From Palsa-504 sp963742795 (lineage in GTDB: Bacteria > Actinomycetota > Actinomycetes > Streptosporangiales > Streptosporangiaceae): 64,000 bases of DNA. Within the stretch, counting starts at the first letter, position 1. Every line of letters begins with the position of its first letter. The translations under genes and the position numbers were made by a program. The notes under the pieces were generated by a model that was not told the DNA's origin, searched no databases, and worked only from the letters and a program-made list of their open reading frames with translations. Shown here piece after piece: positions 36,543 through 44,875 of the stretch. The DNA lies in the NCBI GenBank assembly GCA_963742795.1, contig CAVUNL010000002.1:1-64000 (forward strand), in the 5' to 3' direction.

Positions 36543-37415
36543 ATGCCTTTTGTCACTGTCGGGCGGCAGAATTCAGCCGCCATCCGGATCTACTACGAGG
36601 ATCACGGGTCCGGTTCTCCCGTCGTGCTGGTGCACGGCTACGCGCTGAACGGGCACTCCTGGGAAAAACAGGAGGCCGCCCTGCTGGCCGCCGGGCACCG
36701 GGTCATCACGTACGACCGGCGCGGCTTTGGCGCCTCCAGCCGGCCCAGCACCGGATACGACTTCGACACGCTCGCCGCCGACCTTGATGTCCTGCTCAGC
36801 CGGCTCGACCTGCGCGAGGTGGTGCTGGCCGGGTTCGCCATGGGGACCGGTGAGGTAGCCCGGTACCTGGCCGTTCACGGCCCAGGGCGGGTCAAGGCGG
36901 CGGTGCTGGTGGCGCCGCTGCTGCCGTTCCTGCTCAAGACCGACGACAGCCCCGACGGCATTGACCGGAGCGTGTTCGACGGCCTCACCACGCGGATCGC
37001 GGCCGACCGGCCGGCCGCGATGAAAGACTTCATGGACGACTCCTACAACGTCGATCTGCTGGGCGGCAGCCGGGTCAGCGAACAGGCCTGGCAGAACAGC
37101 TTCTACACCGCCCTGTCCGCGTCGGCCTCCGCCGCCGTCGGCTGCGTCACCGCCTGCCAGGAAGACTTCCGGGCGGACCTGGCCACGATCACCATCCCAG
37201 TCCTGGTCATCCACGGCGACCAGGACCGCGTGCTGCCCTACCAGGCCACCAGCAGCAGGCTTCCCGCATTGCTGACCAACGCCCGCTCCACCATCATCAC
37301 CGGCGGGCCGCACGCGATCATCTGGACCCACGCCGACGAGGTCAACCAGGCACTGCTCGACTTCATCGCCCGCCCCGGCCAAGCCAGCGGGTCGCAGAAC
37401 GGACGCGCCAGCTGA
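36543..37415 (+). CDS. Alpha/beta hydrolase, cofactor-free haloperoxidase type, nucleophile Ser replaced by Ala
   Basis: 290 residues from ATG 36543 (AGGA five bases before; an in-frame ATG 36531 is less likely). The sequence follows the non-heme chloroperoxidase/esterase subfamily: VVLVHGYALNGHSWEKQEAA, ITYDRRGFGASSRP, then GFAMGTGEVARYL, HGDQDRVLPYQAT and GGPHAIIWTH. The nucleophile elbow normally reads GFSMGTGE; here residue 99 is Ala (codon GCC, 36837-36839), while Asp and His of the triad remain. Ordinary hydrolase or perhydrolase chemistry should be lost, so a ligand-binding or lyase-like role is possible. Divergent from the third giant LuxR gene. Confidence 0.85.
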   Translation: MPFVTVGRQNSAAIRIYYEDHGSGSPVVLVHGYALNGHSWEKQEAALLAAGHRVITYDRRGFGASSRPSTGYDFDTLAADLDVLLSRLDLREVVLAGFAMGTGEVARYLAVHGPGRVKAAVLVAPLLPFLLKTDDSPDGIDRSVFDGLTTRIAADRPAAMKDFMDDSYNVDLLGGSRVSEQAWQNSFYTALSASASAAVGCVTACQEDFRADLATITIPVLVIHGDQDRVLPYQATSSRLPALLTNARSTIITGGPHAIIWTHADEVNQALLDFIARPGQASGSQNGRAS

Positions 37416-37444
37416 CCCCTGGCTGCCCGCCGGTTGCGGACCGG

Positions 37445-38365
37445 TCAGGCGATTGGCGGGGGTTCTCCCTGCGCGCTGTCAGCCAGCGCCGGATCCCAGC
37501 CGCAGACCGCGCACGCATGCCGGACCGCGGACCGGCCGAACTCGAGCGCGGCACGGTGCGGATCCGGGCTGGCGCGGACGTCGTCCCAGTCGAGGACGAA
37601 TTCGCCCAACCCGGTATCCCAGCGGGCGGCCGCCGGTGATAGCGTCGCGGCCGCGAATCCCTCTGGCGCGGGATAGGCGTAGGCGAAGAAGGCCGCCCGC
37701 GGGTAGCGCGGATCGCCGGGCCACCACCCGACTTCGATCTGCTGGGCATCCCCCGCGTTACGCATGATGAAGTCGGCGGATGCGGGCTCGGCCGGCCGGC
37801 CGGAGAACAGGCTCACCGCCAGGTCGAAGGAGCCCCACCACGCGTTGACCGGACTGCAGCGCCCGCGGTACGGGGCGCGCAGCGCGGACAGGACCAGCGC
37901 CGCCCGGGTGGCCGCCGCGAAATAGGCGCTGACGTGGACGGGATCGTAGGTCGCGTGCTCCTCGTCCTGGTCCAGCGGGGTGTCCCACGGCACCTCCTGC
38001 GGCCGGGGATTGATCCGCACCGGGCCCGCCAGTGCGCGCACCGCCACCAGCACCTCGCGGGTCACCACCGCGACCGGCCGGTCCGGCGTGAGCGCTACAC
38101 GTTCTGCTCGCCCGTCGCTGTGCTCCGCGACGACTTGGTGGGTCCGCAGGTCCAGCACGACGGCCAGCGCACCGGAGCCGTCCGGTGCTGGCAGCGGAAG
38201 TGTCTCCCAGCCGCGTACGGTCAGGCGCAGCGCGGCATGCTGCAGCTCGGGTTCGGGCGGAGCCAGCGCCGCGGCCAGCTTGCCCAGAACTTGGGTGTGG
38301 GCGTGAAGGGTGTCGCAGGTGGCACTCCAGGCGTCGTAGGGGAGCGCCGGCCATTCAGTGGGCAT
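37445..38365 (-). CDS. DUF5996 family protein
   Basis: 306 residues matching the DUF5996 pattern: WPALPYDAWSATCDTLHAHT, then QVLGKLAAALAPPEPELQHA, NPRPQEVPWDTPLDQDEEHA, CSPVNAWWGSFDLAVSLFSG, QQIEVGWWPGDPRYPRAAFF and LGEFVLDWDDVRASPDPHRA. A conserved, mostly actinobacterial or proteobacterial family without known activity. No signal peptide. Same strand as the dodecin gene, 76 bases downstream of it; co-transcription is possible. Confidence 0.8.
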   Translation of the reverse strand: MPTEWPALPYDAWSATCDTLHAHTQVLGKLAAALAPPEPELQHAALRLTVRGWETLPLPAPDGSGALAVVLDLRTHQVVAEHSDGRAERVALTPDRPVAVVTREVLVAVRALAGPVRINPRPQEVPWDTPLDQDEEHATYDPVHVSAYFAAATRAALVLSALRAPYRGRCSPVNAWWGSFDLAVSLFSGRPAEPASADFIMRNAGDAQQIEVGWWPGDPRYPRAAFFAYAYPAPEGFAAATLSPAAARWDTGLGEFVLDWDDVRASPDPHRAALEFGRSAVRHACAVCGWDPALADSAQGEPPPIA

Positions 38366-38441
38366 GCACCAAGCTACCGCTCACCCACTGCCCGCTCTGG
38401 ACGCGCCGGGTGCGTGTCCCTGGTGTTTAGCTGACCTGGGA

Positions 38442-38651
38442 TCAGTTGTCGGGTTCGTACTTGAAAGAGAGCTGGAGCTTGGTGCGATAGGTGATCGCCC
38501 CGCCCTCGTCCAGGTGAATGTCCTGCTTGACGACCTCGGCCACCCGCAGATCGCGGAGCGTCCCGGTGGCAGTCCTGATCGCCTCCGCCGCCGCGTCTTC
38601 CCATGAAGTGCTGCTTGTCCCGATGATCTCGGTCACCCTGTACACGCTCAT
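38442..38651 (-). CDS. Dodecin flavin-binding protein
   Basis: 69 residues, the usual dodecin length: VYRVTEIIGTSSTSWEDAAA, EAIRTATGTLRDLRVAEVVK, then DIHLDEGGAITYRTKLQLSF and KYE. Dodecins form hollow dodecamers that store riboflavin or FMN and quench them. The conserved flavin-stacking position and the Gln of KLQLSFKYE are visible. Its upstream region holds three direct repeats of an AACCACGTG motif just before the start. Confidence 0.9.
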   Translation of the reverse strand: MSVYRVTEIIGTSSTSWEDAAAEAIRTATGTLRDLRVAEVVKQDIHLDEGGAITYRTKLQLSFKYEPDN

Positions 38652-38663
38652 AACGCTCTCCTT

Positions 38664-38702
38664 TTAACCACGTGTTAACCACGTGCGACTTTAAACCACG
38701 TG
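38664..38702. promoter_or_regulatory. Three direct repeats of TTAACCACGTG upstream of dodecin
   Basis: TTAACCACGTG occurs at 38664-38674 and immediately again at 38675-38685, with AACCACGTG once more at 38694-38702. The array starts 13 bases before the dodecin start codon. Such an array could be an operator; AT content is high for this genome. Confidence 0.55.
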
Positions 38703-38797
38703 CGACCCGCTCCGGGGCTGCTGCCGCCAGCTTGTCACATAGCCGCCCTGCCCGGTCGTCGATGCAGGCAGGTGATCGCCGCACTACAGTTTGCTGA

Positions 38798-39235
38798 GTG
38801 GCAGGCGATCAGGCTGGGCGGGTGGACAGCTGGATCTGGTCGGTGCGGCTGACAAGGACCCGCTCGGCCGCGTCCGGTGCCTGCCGGGCCGGGCACGTCA
38901 GGGTCAACGGGGTGCGGGTCAAGCCCGCGCATGCCGTGCGGGCCGGTGATGAGGTGCGGCTGCGCTACGAAGGACGCGAGCGCGTCGTGGTCGTCCAGCA
39001 GGTCATCACCAAGCGGGTCAGCCCACCTGTTGCCGCCGGGTGCTATATCGACAACAGCCCTCCCCCGCCGCCGCGCGAGGAGGCTGTGGCGGTGGCTGCC
39101 CGCGACCGCGGCACGGGCCGTCCGACCAAGCGCGAGCGCCGAAGCATCGAGAAGTTGCTCGGGCGGCCGCCCGCTGAGCGGTTCTGGGTGCGACTTATGT
39201 CTCGGTCTCGTCTGTGCCATTATCCGGGACAGTAG
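38798..39235 (+). CDS. S4-domain RNA-binding protein (Hsp15-like)
   Basis: 145 residues from GTG 38798. The S4 fold is visible: RVDSWIWSVRLTRTRSAASG, ACRAGHVRVNGVRVKPAHAV, RAGDEVRLRYEGRERVVVVQ, followed by a flexible Pro-rich linker (DNSPPPPPREEAV) and a basic helix (GRPTKRERRSIEKLLG). This is the organisation of Hsp15 (RNA-binding heat-shock protein that rescues stalled 50S subunits) and its actinobacterial relatives. The last ~15 residues run into the vapC gene end on the other strand. Confidence 0.85.
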   Translation: MAGDQAGRVDSWIWSVRLTRTRSAASGACRAGHVRVNGVRVKPAHAVRAGDEVRLRYEGRERVVVVQQVITKRVSPPVAAGCYIDNSPPPPPREEAVAVAARDRGTGRPTKRERRSIEKLLGRPPAERFWVRLMSRSRLCHYPGQ

Positions 39236-39644
39236 TCCCGTGCATGTTCAGGCGTTCCATGGGCTGGCCGGTGATCTCGCCGATGAGGTCGAAGTCCTTA
39301 CCGAGGTGCAGGACGGTCAGACCGGCGATTTCGGCAGTCGCGGCGATGATCAGATCCGGTATTGACGGAGCGCGATGCTGGCCTCGATCGGCGAGCAGCG
39401 TCAGAATCTCCACGGCGCGGTCCTCGATGGCGGGGGTCATGTATTCCACGGGTATTGACGACAGTGGCGGCTGCTGGAATGCTGCCCGCAGCTGCGGACC
39501 TGACCGTGCCGAGTAACCGGTTTCCAGGCGTGTCACGGTGGTGATCCGCACCAGTCCGCGTTCGATCCGCGTGGCCCACGCCTCAGCATCCGGGCTGGCG
39601 GCCAGGCGGACCAGCGCGGACTTGTCGATCAGCCAGGCGGTCAC
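39195..39644 (-). CDS. vapC: VapC-type PIN-domain toxin
   Basis: Start set at GTG 39644, which shares GTGA with the stop of the preceding antitoxin gene; a TTG two codons earlier is also possible. 149 residues with PIN acidic residues: Asp7 in WLIDKSALVRL, Glu in TTVTRLETGYSA, and Asp residues in PSIPDLIIAATAE and LHLGKDFDLIGEITG. PIN toxins are Mg-dependent ribonucleases that cut tRNA or rRNA. It forms a type II module with the ribbon-helix-helix antitoxin upstream. Confidence 0.88.
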   Translation of the reverse strand: MTAWLIDKSALVRLAASPDAEAWATRIERGLVRITTVTRLETGYSARSGPQLRAAFQQPPLSSIPVEYMTPAIEDRAVEILTLLADRGQHRAPSIPDLIIAATAEIAGLTVLHLGKDFDLIGEITGQPMERLNMHGTTVPDNGTDETET

Positions 39645-39862
39645 GTCCAAGCCTGGGACATCACATCCGGATCGGCCAGGTCAGCGAAGGTGCCGGCGAA
39701 CCGTACCAGGTCCTGCACGCTGACCGGGGAACCAGGGGTGGCGGCGTCTTGAGCCAGGCGGCGACGCACGTACTCACTCCGGGACAGGCCCAGGCGGGCG
39801 GCGTGGGCATCGAGGGCCGCGACGACCTCCTCGGGTACATCGCGGATCAGGACATCGGTCAT
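39641..39862 (-). CDS. vapB: VapB-type ribbon-helix-helix antitoxin
   Basis: Start chosen at ATG 39862 (MTDVLIRDVPEEVVAALDAH), giving 73 residues. The N-terminal RHH DNA-binding domain is followed by AARLGLSRSEYVRRRLAQDA and a toxin-binding tail (VSVQDLVRFAGTFADLADPD). It should neutralise VapC and repress the pair's promoter. Four-base overlap with vapC indicates translational coupling. Longer starts (39889) are possible but less typical. Confidence 0.87.
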   Translation of the reverse strand: MTDVLIRDVPEEVVAALDAHAARLGLSRSEYVRRRLAQDAATPGSPVSVQDLVRFAGTFADLADPDVMSQAWT

Positions 39863-39930
39863 CTCTGCCTCCAGGTGATATCCCATGATAGCGCGATCGC
39901 TGGAGGGCCACATTTACTGGAGTGTCACAT

Positions 39931-41172
39931 TTAAAAGCCCTCGCGGGGGTCGTAACGGGCGAGCGCGCCGCCGGGCAGCGCGGTCGGGGCGGCGACGGCG
40001 ACGGTATCCGGGTACTTCAGCCCGGTCCCGGTGTTGAGCGCCACTACTGAGTGCTTTGGCGAGAGCCAGCCGGCCTGCGTCAGCTGCCGCGCCGCCGCGA
40101 AGCAGGCCGCGCCCTCCGGGCAGGCGAACGTGCCCTCGAGCGTGGCGGCCTCGCGCTCGGCGGCCAGGATGTCATCGTCGGATATCGCGATGGCGGTACC
40201 GCCCGTCGCGTACACGGCGTCCAGGACCAGGAAGTCGCCGAGCGGCTTGGGCACGGTCACGCCGAAGGCGACCGTCTTCGCGTCCGGCCATTGCTTAGCC
40301 TCCCGCGCGCCGTCCTCGAAGGCCGCCACGATCGGCGCGCAGCCGGCCGCCTGCACCGCGACCAGCCGCGGGAAGGCGCCGGCGATCCAGCCGAGTTCCC
40401 GCAGTTCCAGCAGCGCCTTGTACATGGCGATGAGTCCGACGCCCCCGCCGGTCGGGCACAAGATGACATCCGGCAGCGACCAGCCGAGCTGCTCGGCGAT
40501 CTCCAGCCCGATCGTCTTCTTGCCCTCGATCCGGTAGGGCTCCTTCAGCGTGGACGCGTCGGCCAGGCTATCGTCGGACGCCACGGCCTGGCCGACCAGG
40601 CGGCCGGCGTCGCTGATCAGCCCGTCGACCAGGTGCAGCTCCGCGCCGGCCACCGCGCACTCGGCCCGGTTGACCTCGGGCGCGTCTAGCGGCATGACGA
40701 TCAGGCTGCGCAGGCCCGCCCGGGCGCAGTAGGCCGCCCAGGCGGCGCCCGCGTTGCCGTTGGTCGGCATGGCTACGGATCGGACACCGAGCTCGGCAGC
40801 TCTGGAGACTCCGACGGCAGCGCCGCGGGCCTTAAAGGTTCCCGTCGGCAGCTGTCCGTCGTCCTTCATCCACAGTTCTCGCACGCCGACCGTTGCCGCC
40901 AGCCGTGGCATGGGCAGCAGCGGCGTCATCCCCTCGCCGAAGCCGACGATGTTCGCCGGGTCCCGCACCGGGAGCAGTTCGTGGTAGCGCCACAACGTCT
41001 CCGGGCGTGCGGCCAGCGCAGCGGGCGTGACCGCGGACCTGACACCATCGAGGTCGTACCGCGCGAGCAGCGGACTGCCGCACGTGCACAGACCGGTGAG
41101 CCGGTCCGCGTCGTGGGTGCGACCGCAGCGCGGGCAGTCGAGATGGGTCAGGAAGGAGTGTGTCATCGGCAT
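39931..41172 (-). CDS. thrC: Threonine synthase (PLP-dependent)
   Basis: 413 residues from ATG 41172 (or 41166). An N-terminal zinc-ribbon-like Cys set (LDCPRCGRTHDADRLTGLCT) precedes the fold-type II PLP domain: GFGEGMTPLL, PLP Lys in DDGQLPTGTFKARGAAVGVS, phosphate loop region CPTGGGVGLIAMYKAL, and TGTGLKYPD at the end. It converts O-phosphohomoserine to threonine. No thrB or hom neighbour is present, so it may be a second, unlinked copy; some members of this group act as related lyases. Confidence 0.82.
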   Translation of the reverse strand: MPMTHSFLTHLDCPRCGRTHDADRLTGLCTCGSPLLARYDLDGVRSAVTPAALAARPETLWRYHELLPVRDPANIVGFGEGMTPLLPMPRLAATVGVRELWMKDDGQLPTGTFKARGAAVGVSRAAELGVRSVAMPTNGNAGAAWAAYCARAGLRSLIVMPLDAPEVNRAECAVAGAELHLVDGLISDAGRLVGQAVASDDSLADASTLKEPYRIEGKKTIGLEIAEQLGWSLPDVILCPTGGGVGLIAMYKALLELRELGWIAGAFPRLVAVQAAGCAPIVAAFEDGAREAKQWPDAKTVAFGVTVPKPLGDFLVLDAVYATGGTAIAISDDDILAAEREAATLEGTFACPEGAACFAAARQLTQAGWLSPKHSVVALNTGTGLKYPDTVAVAAPTALPGGALARYDPREGF

Positions 41173-41238
41173 AGATGACGGTATGTGACAATCAGGGCGT
41201 AGGCGACGGCGGCCGGGAGGCCGGGAAGGAGCCCTACC

Positions 41239-42462
41239 ATGTCCCAGACCCTGCCCCCGCCGCTGTTCGACCCGTTCGCGCCCGGTTTCACCGACGATCC
41301 CTACCCGCAGTACGCGGCGCTGCGCGCCGCGGCGCCGGTCTATCAGCATCCGCTCGGGTTCTGGCTGCTCACCTGCTATGACGAGGTTTCCTGGCTGCTG
41401 CGGGCGGGCCTGTCGGTGGAGGACCGCAACATCGCCGCGAGCCCGCTGCTGGAGCTGCGCGAGCAAATGTACGGCGAGGAGGCCGCCCGGCCTCGGGGCG
41501 TGTCCATGCTCGACCGCGACCCGCCGGATCACACCCGGCTGCGCCGACTGGTGTCGAAGGCCTTCACGCCGCGGGCGGTGCAGGCGCTGCAGCCGCGCAT
41601 CACCGGCCTGGTCGACAGCATGCTCGACGCGGCGGAGGGAGAAGGCCGGGTGGATCTCGTGGACGCGCTGGCCTTCCCGCTGCCGTTCGCGGTGATCGCG
41701 GAGATGCTGGGCACACCGCCGGCGGACCACGAGCGCATCAGGGCGCTGACCGGTACGGTGGTCCGCTCGCTGGAGCCGGTCGCCGATCCGGCGGTCGCCT
41801 CGGCCATCGCGGCCGCGGACAGCGAGCTGACCGCGATCGCGGCCAGCATGATCGCGTGGAAGCGCGCTCATCCCGCTGATGACCTGCTGACCGCGCTCAT
41901 CAACGCCGAGGACGACGGCGACGTGCTCGACGACGACGAGCTGATCGCGCAGACCCTGCTGCTGTACATCGCCGGGCACGAAACGACGGTCAACCTCATC
42001 GCGGGCGGAACCCTCGCGCTACTGCGCCACCCGGCCCAGCTCGCGCTGCTGCGAGATGATCCAGGCCTGATCGCCGGCGCCGTGGAGGAACTGCTCCGTT
42101 ACGACAGCCCGGTACAGGCGAGCAGGCGGATCACCACCGAACCGGTCCGCGTCGGCGGCGTCACCATCCCCGCCGGGGCCTTCGTCATGGCCAGCTTGGG
42201 CTCGGCCAACCGGGACGAGGGTTTCTGGGGGCCGGACGCCGCCGAGCTCAGGCTCGACCGGACGAACGCACGCCAGCACGTCTCGTTCGGTGGCGGACCG
42301 CACCACTGCCTGGGTGCGTCGCTGGCCAGGCTCGAGGCCTCGATCGCCCTCGCGCGGCTGACCGCCCGGTTCCCCGGGCTCGCCCTCGACGGCCAGGTCG
42401 CATGGAACGGCCGGATCAACCTGCGCGGACCCGCGCACCTGCCGGTATCGCTGGGCAGCTAG
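41239..42462 (+). CDS. Cytochrome P450
   Basis: 407 residues, usual bacterial P450 length. I-helix oxygen-activation motif AGHETT (245-250), ExxR helix (EELLRYDSPVQASRRI with its following R) and the heme loop FGGGPHHCLG with Cys357 are all intact, as is RDPPDHTRLRRLVSKAFTPR. It starts at ATG 41239 with AAGGAG upstream. Soluble, needing a ferredoxin and reductase, none of which is adjacent. Substrate unknown; the CYP107/CYP105-like pattern suggests a secondary-metabolite or xenobiotic role. Confidence 0.92.
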   Translation: MSQTLPPPLFDPFAPGFTDDPYPQYAALRAAAPVYQHPLGFWLLTCYDEVSWLLRAGLSVEDRNIAASPLLELREQMYGEEAARPRGVSMLDRDPPDHTRLRRLVSKAFTPRAVQALQPRITGLVDSMLDAAEGEGRVDLVDALAFPLPFAVIAEMLGTPPADHERIRALTGTVVRSLEPVADPAVASAIAAADSELTAIAASMIAWKRAHPADDLLTALINAEDDGDVLDDDELIAQTLLLYIAGHETTVNLIAGGTLALLRHPAQLALLRDDPGLIAGAVEELLRYDSPVQASRRITTEPVRVGGVTIPAGAFVMASLGSANRDEGFWGPDAAELRLDRTNARQHVSFGGGPHHCLGASLARLEASIALARLTARFPGLALDGQVAWNGRINLRGPAHLPVSLGS

Positions 42463-42475
42463 CCCGGACCGCTGT

Positions 42476-42658
42476 TCAGGCATAGGCAGCTTGCGGCGCG
42501 ACCGCGCGCGCGTTGGCAAGCAAGATGTCCCAGCCTTGCGCGGTGAGCGCTGCCCATAGCCGGTTAGCGCAGTGCCCGCATAGGTATAGCTCGCGGTCCC
42601 GGTGCACCTGGTAAGGCGCAACGACCGCAGGTCCGCACCGATCACACGTTTCGCTCAT
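42476..42658 (-). CDS. Small zinc-ribbon protein (DUF7455-like)
   Basis: 60 residues from ATG 42658: MSETCDRCGPAVVAPYQVHR, DRELYLCGHCANRLWAALTA, QGWDILLANARAVAPQ. Two CxxC pairs make a zinc ribbon. The short actinobacterial family with this pattern has no known function. It converges on the P450 gene. Confidence 0.75.
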   Translation of the reverse strand: MSETCDRCGPAVVAPYQVHRDRELYLCGHCANRLWAALTAQGWDILLANARAVAPQAAYA

Positions 42659-42817
42659 CTGCGCCTCCCGTCGGTAAGTCCAGGATCGTGCACCAGCCTT
42701 CATTCGTCATCCCGGCGGGCAGCCAATTCGGCTACGGGCTAACGACTACCCCGGCGCGGCAGGTGGCCACTATTGCACGGCAACAACTCAGAGCGAGCGA
42801 TCCCGCGCTACTGGGAG

Positions 42818-43267
42818 CTAATTGACTGGGAGCACCTCGAACGCCGGGTGTTTGGGGGCAATGGCCCGGATCTGGTCGTCGCTTGAGTCTGGCCCGGTGC
42901 CCTCGAAGAAGATCCCGACCTCTGCCTTCCACCTTCTGAGGTAGGCGCGCAGCACCGGTACTTTCTCATCGTCAGCGAGCTCCCGGCCGCGGAAGCTCTC
43001 CGCGTGCCTGCCCACCCGCAGCTCGCCGGTGCCGGCGGCGCGCAGGTTGCGCACCCACTGGGCTTCGCCACGGGGTGCGACGAGGTAACGGCGGCCGTCG
43101 TAGGTGAGCAGGTTTACCGGCGTGGTCCGCCACTGTCCGCTCGTGCGGCCCTTCACGGCCAGGACCCGCGAGCCGAGGACGCTGATGCCGTGCCGGGTCA
43201 GGAAGGCCACCAGCCGATTGAAAACGTTGCGCGTGAACCAGCCAGGCGGACGGTAGTAATCGGGCAT
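42818..43267 (-). CDS. Deazaflavin (F420)-dependent nitroreductase family protein
   Basis: Start taken at ATG 43267 (MPDYYRPPGWFTRNVFNRLV); 149 residues. The Ddn-like split-barrel pattern is clear: GISVLGSRVLAVKGRTSGQW, RTTPVNLLTYDGRRYLVAPR, GEAQWVRNLRAAGTGELRVG, and a C-terminal YLRRWKAEVGIFFEGTG. Members bind F420H2 and reduce quinones or nitro compounds. The presence of this family implies that the host makes coenzyme F420. Confidence 0.85.
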   Translation of the reverse strand: MPDYYRPPGWFTRNVFNRLVAFLTRHGISVLGSRVLAVKGRTSGQWRTTPVNLLTYDGRRYLVAPRGEAQWVRNLRAAGTGELRVGRHAESFRGRELADDEKVPVLRAYLRRWKAEVGIFFEGTGPDSSDDQIRAIAPKHPAFEVLPVN

Positions 43268-43318
43268 GCTGCCAGCGTAGCCAGGCAAGCGCCAGGCCTC
43301 TCGCGCCACCCGTCCCGG

Positions 43319-44542
43319 TCACGGGCCGGCGAGAAAGAGATGCTTCTCCGTTGCGAGGCGGGGTGCCCATTCGACGTGGCTCGCGCCCGTGAAGCGCAGG
43401 TACGCGCGGAGGGCGTCGCGCATCGCGTCGACGAACCCGTCGGCGCGGCGGGGCGCGAAGCCGTCCTCCCACCAGAGGTTGAGCACCTCCACGCGGGCCC
43501 GGTCCCGGTCGATCCGCGGTTCGATCCGGCCGACGAAACGGTCACCGAAACAGATCGGGAGCACGTACCAGCCCCAGCGGCGCTTGGCCGACGGGAAAAA
43601 GCCCTCCCATACGTAGTCGAAGTCAAACAGGCTCGCGACGAGGGCCTTGTCCCACAGTAGCGAGTCGAACGGGGGAATGAACACGACGGAGGGCGCGGGC
43701 GCTGGCGGCACCTGCAGCAGCGCGAGTTCCTCGCTGAGGACAAAGCGCTTGCCGCGTATGCCGTCAACGTCGACGGGCACGAGCGCACCGAGTTCGACCA
43801 GCTCCTCGCGCAGCTCGTGGCGTCCCGGCCGCTCCGGGGTCGATTCCGGCGGGGCGATGCGGTAGAACGTGTCGCCGGCGCCGCCGGCGCCGAGCAGCCC
43901 GTGGGCGCGGTACCGGGACAGGAGCTTGTGCCGGAGCTGTTCGCGCACCGGCACCTCGTGGACGAGCAGCTCGGCCGGGAGCAGCCGTTCGAGGAGGTCG
44001 TAGTACCGGCGGTTGCCCTCGCGCCGGGCCAGGCCGATCGCGCCCGTGACGGTGTACGCCTCGAGCACGGCGCGCACGACGTTCTCCGGCATCCCGAACC
44101 AGTCCTTCGGGGCTCCGTGCTCGGGCTCGAAATCGAGCGCCGACAGCGCGCCCTCCGCACGGATCCGCCCGAGCACGCGGTCGGCCACCACGGCGTTCTC
44201 GGCGAGAATCCTGGCGTGGAACCGGGGCCCCTTGCGGCCGAAGCCCAGACGGAACCACGGGAACTCGCTCGCCGGGACGAGCGACAGCGCCTTGTTGGTC
44301 ACCTCGAAGATCTCACGGCGTTCGTAGAGCACGTCGCACCAGGCGGGCTCGTAACCGGCCACGCGCGCGTGCAGCACGAGGTCATGGTTCCGGCCGGCGA
44401 CCGCGATCGGGTCGAACTGGATCGACCCGAACTTCCGGAAGACCTCGAGCACGCCGCCGGGGCCTCCCGCGACAGAGCGGGCAGGCGCGAGAAAATGCCG
44501 CGCGATAAGGAAGCGACGCGCCGCCTCAGCAGCGACTTTCAC
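43319..44542 (-). CDS. YcaQ/AlkX-like winged-helix DNA glycosylase
   Basis: The GTG at 44542 starts 407 residues: MKVAAEAARRFLIARHFLAP. The catalytic QxD motif of the HTH_42/YcaQ family is present as Gln42-Phe-Asp44 (FGSIQFDPIAVAGRNHDLVL). Later blocks YDLLERLLPAELLVHEVPVR, FIPPFDSLLWDKALVASLFD and PICFGDRFVGRIEPRIDRD also fit. Members unhook DNA interstrand crosslinks and in actinomycetes often give self-resistance near alkylating natural-product clusters; none is seen here. Housekeeping repair is therefore more likely. Confidence 0.87.
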   Translation of the reverse strand: MKVAAEAARRFLIARHFLAPARSVAGGPGGVLEVFRKFGSIQFDPIAVAGRNHDLVLHARVAGYEPAWCDVLYERREIFEVTNKALSLVPASEFPWFRLGFGRKGPRFHARILAENAVVADRVLGRIRAEGALSALDFEPEHGAPKDWFGMPENVVRAVLEAYTVTGAIGLARREGNRRYYDLLERLLPAELLVHEVPVREQLRHKLLSRYRAHGLLGAGGAGDTFYRIAPPESTPERPGRHELREELVELGALVPVDVDGIRGKRFVLSEELALLQVPPAPAPSVVFIPPFDSLLWDKALVASLFDFDYVWEGFFPSAKRRWGWYVLPICFGDRFVGRIEPRIDRDRARVEVLNLWWEDGFAPRRADGFVDAMRDALRAYLRFTGASHVEWAPRLATEKHLFLAGP

Positions 44543-44690
44543 CCTGAGGACACTAGCAGGACCGCATGGCGTGCTCCGCGGAGCCGCTGGGCGCCGGGCG
44601 GCATTCAAGGGGGCCGTGACTAGCTACCGCAGCGCACCACCCGGGCTGAGCGTGCAGCTGGCCAGCGCCAGACTGGCCCGGACCGTAGCG

Positions 44691-44730
44691 CCACGGTCCG
44701 TTCGGACCAAATGAATTTTCCCGAACGGAC
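44691..44730. repeat. Dispersed motif copy 2, as an inverted pair
   Basis: CCACGGTCCGTTCGG (44691-44705) is followed 15 bases later by CCGAACGGAC (44721-44730), giving a 10-base perfect inverted repeat (44696-44705/44721-44730). Same motif family as 29197, 53381 and 58255. Confidence 0.55.
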
Positions 44731-44759
44731 GGTGCCGTTGGCAGCCAGGGGCGCGGCGC

Positions 44760-44875
44760 CCTCTCGCCGTGGACGGCGGTGCCGCGCGGGATGCTGCCGT
44801 ACAGGTAGGCGCTGTGCATCCGCGGGCCGCCGATCGTCCCGTCCTCGTCCAGCCCTCGGTCGGTCACCCGTCCCA
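44760..44875 (-). pseudogene. Nucleotidyltransferase-like fragment
   Basis: Minus-strand peptide GLDEDGTIGGPRMHSAYLYG, then SIPRGTAVHGE, resembles the GS[VI]xRG core of small nucleotidyltransferases but stops before the catalytic aspartates. No intact frame around it. Confidence 0.35.

Noticed and set aside
41173..41979. N-terminal extension of the threonine synthase frame
   Set aside because: Overlaps the P450 gene antisense and is not protein-like; thrC begins normally at 41172/41166.
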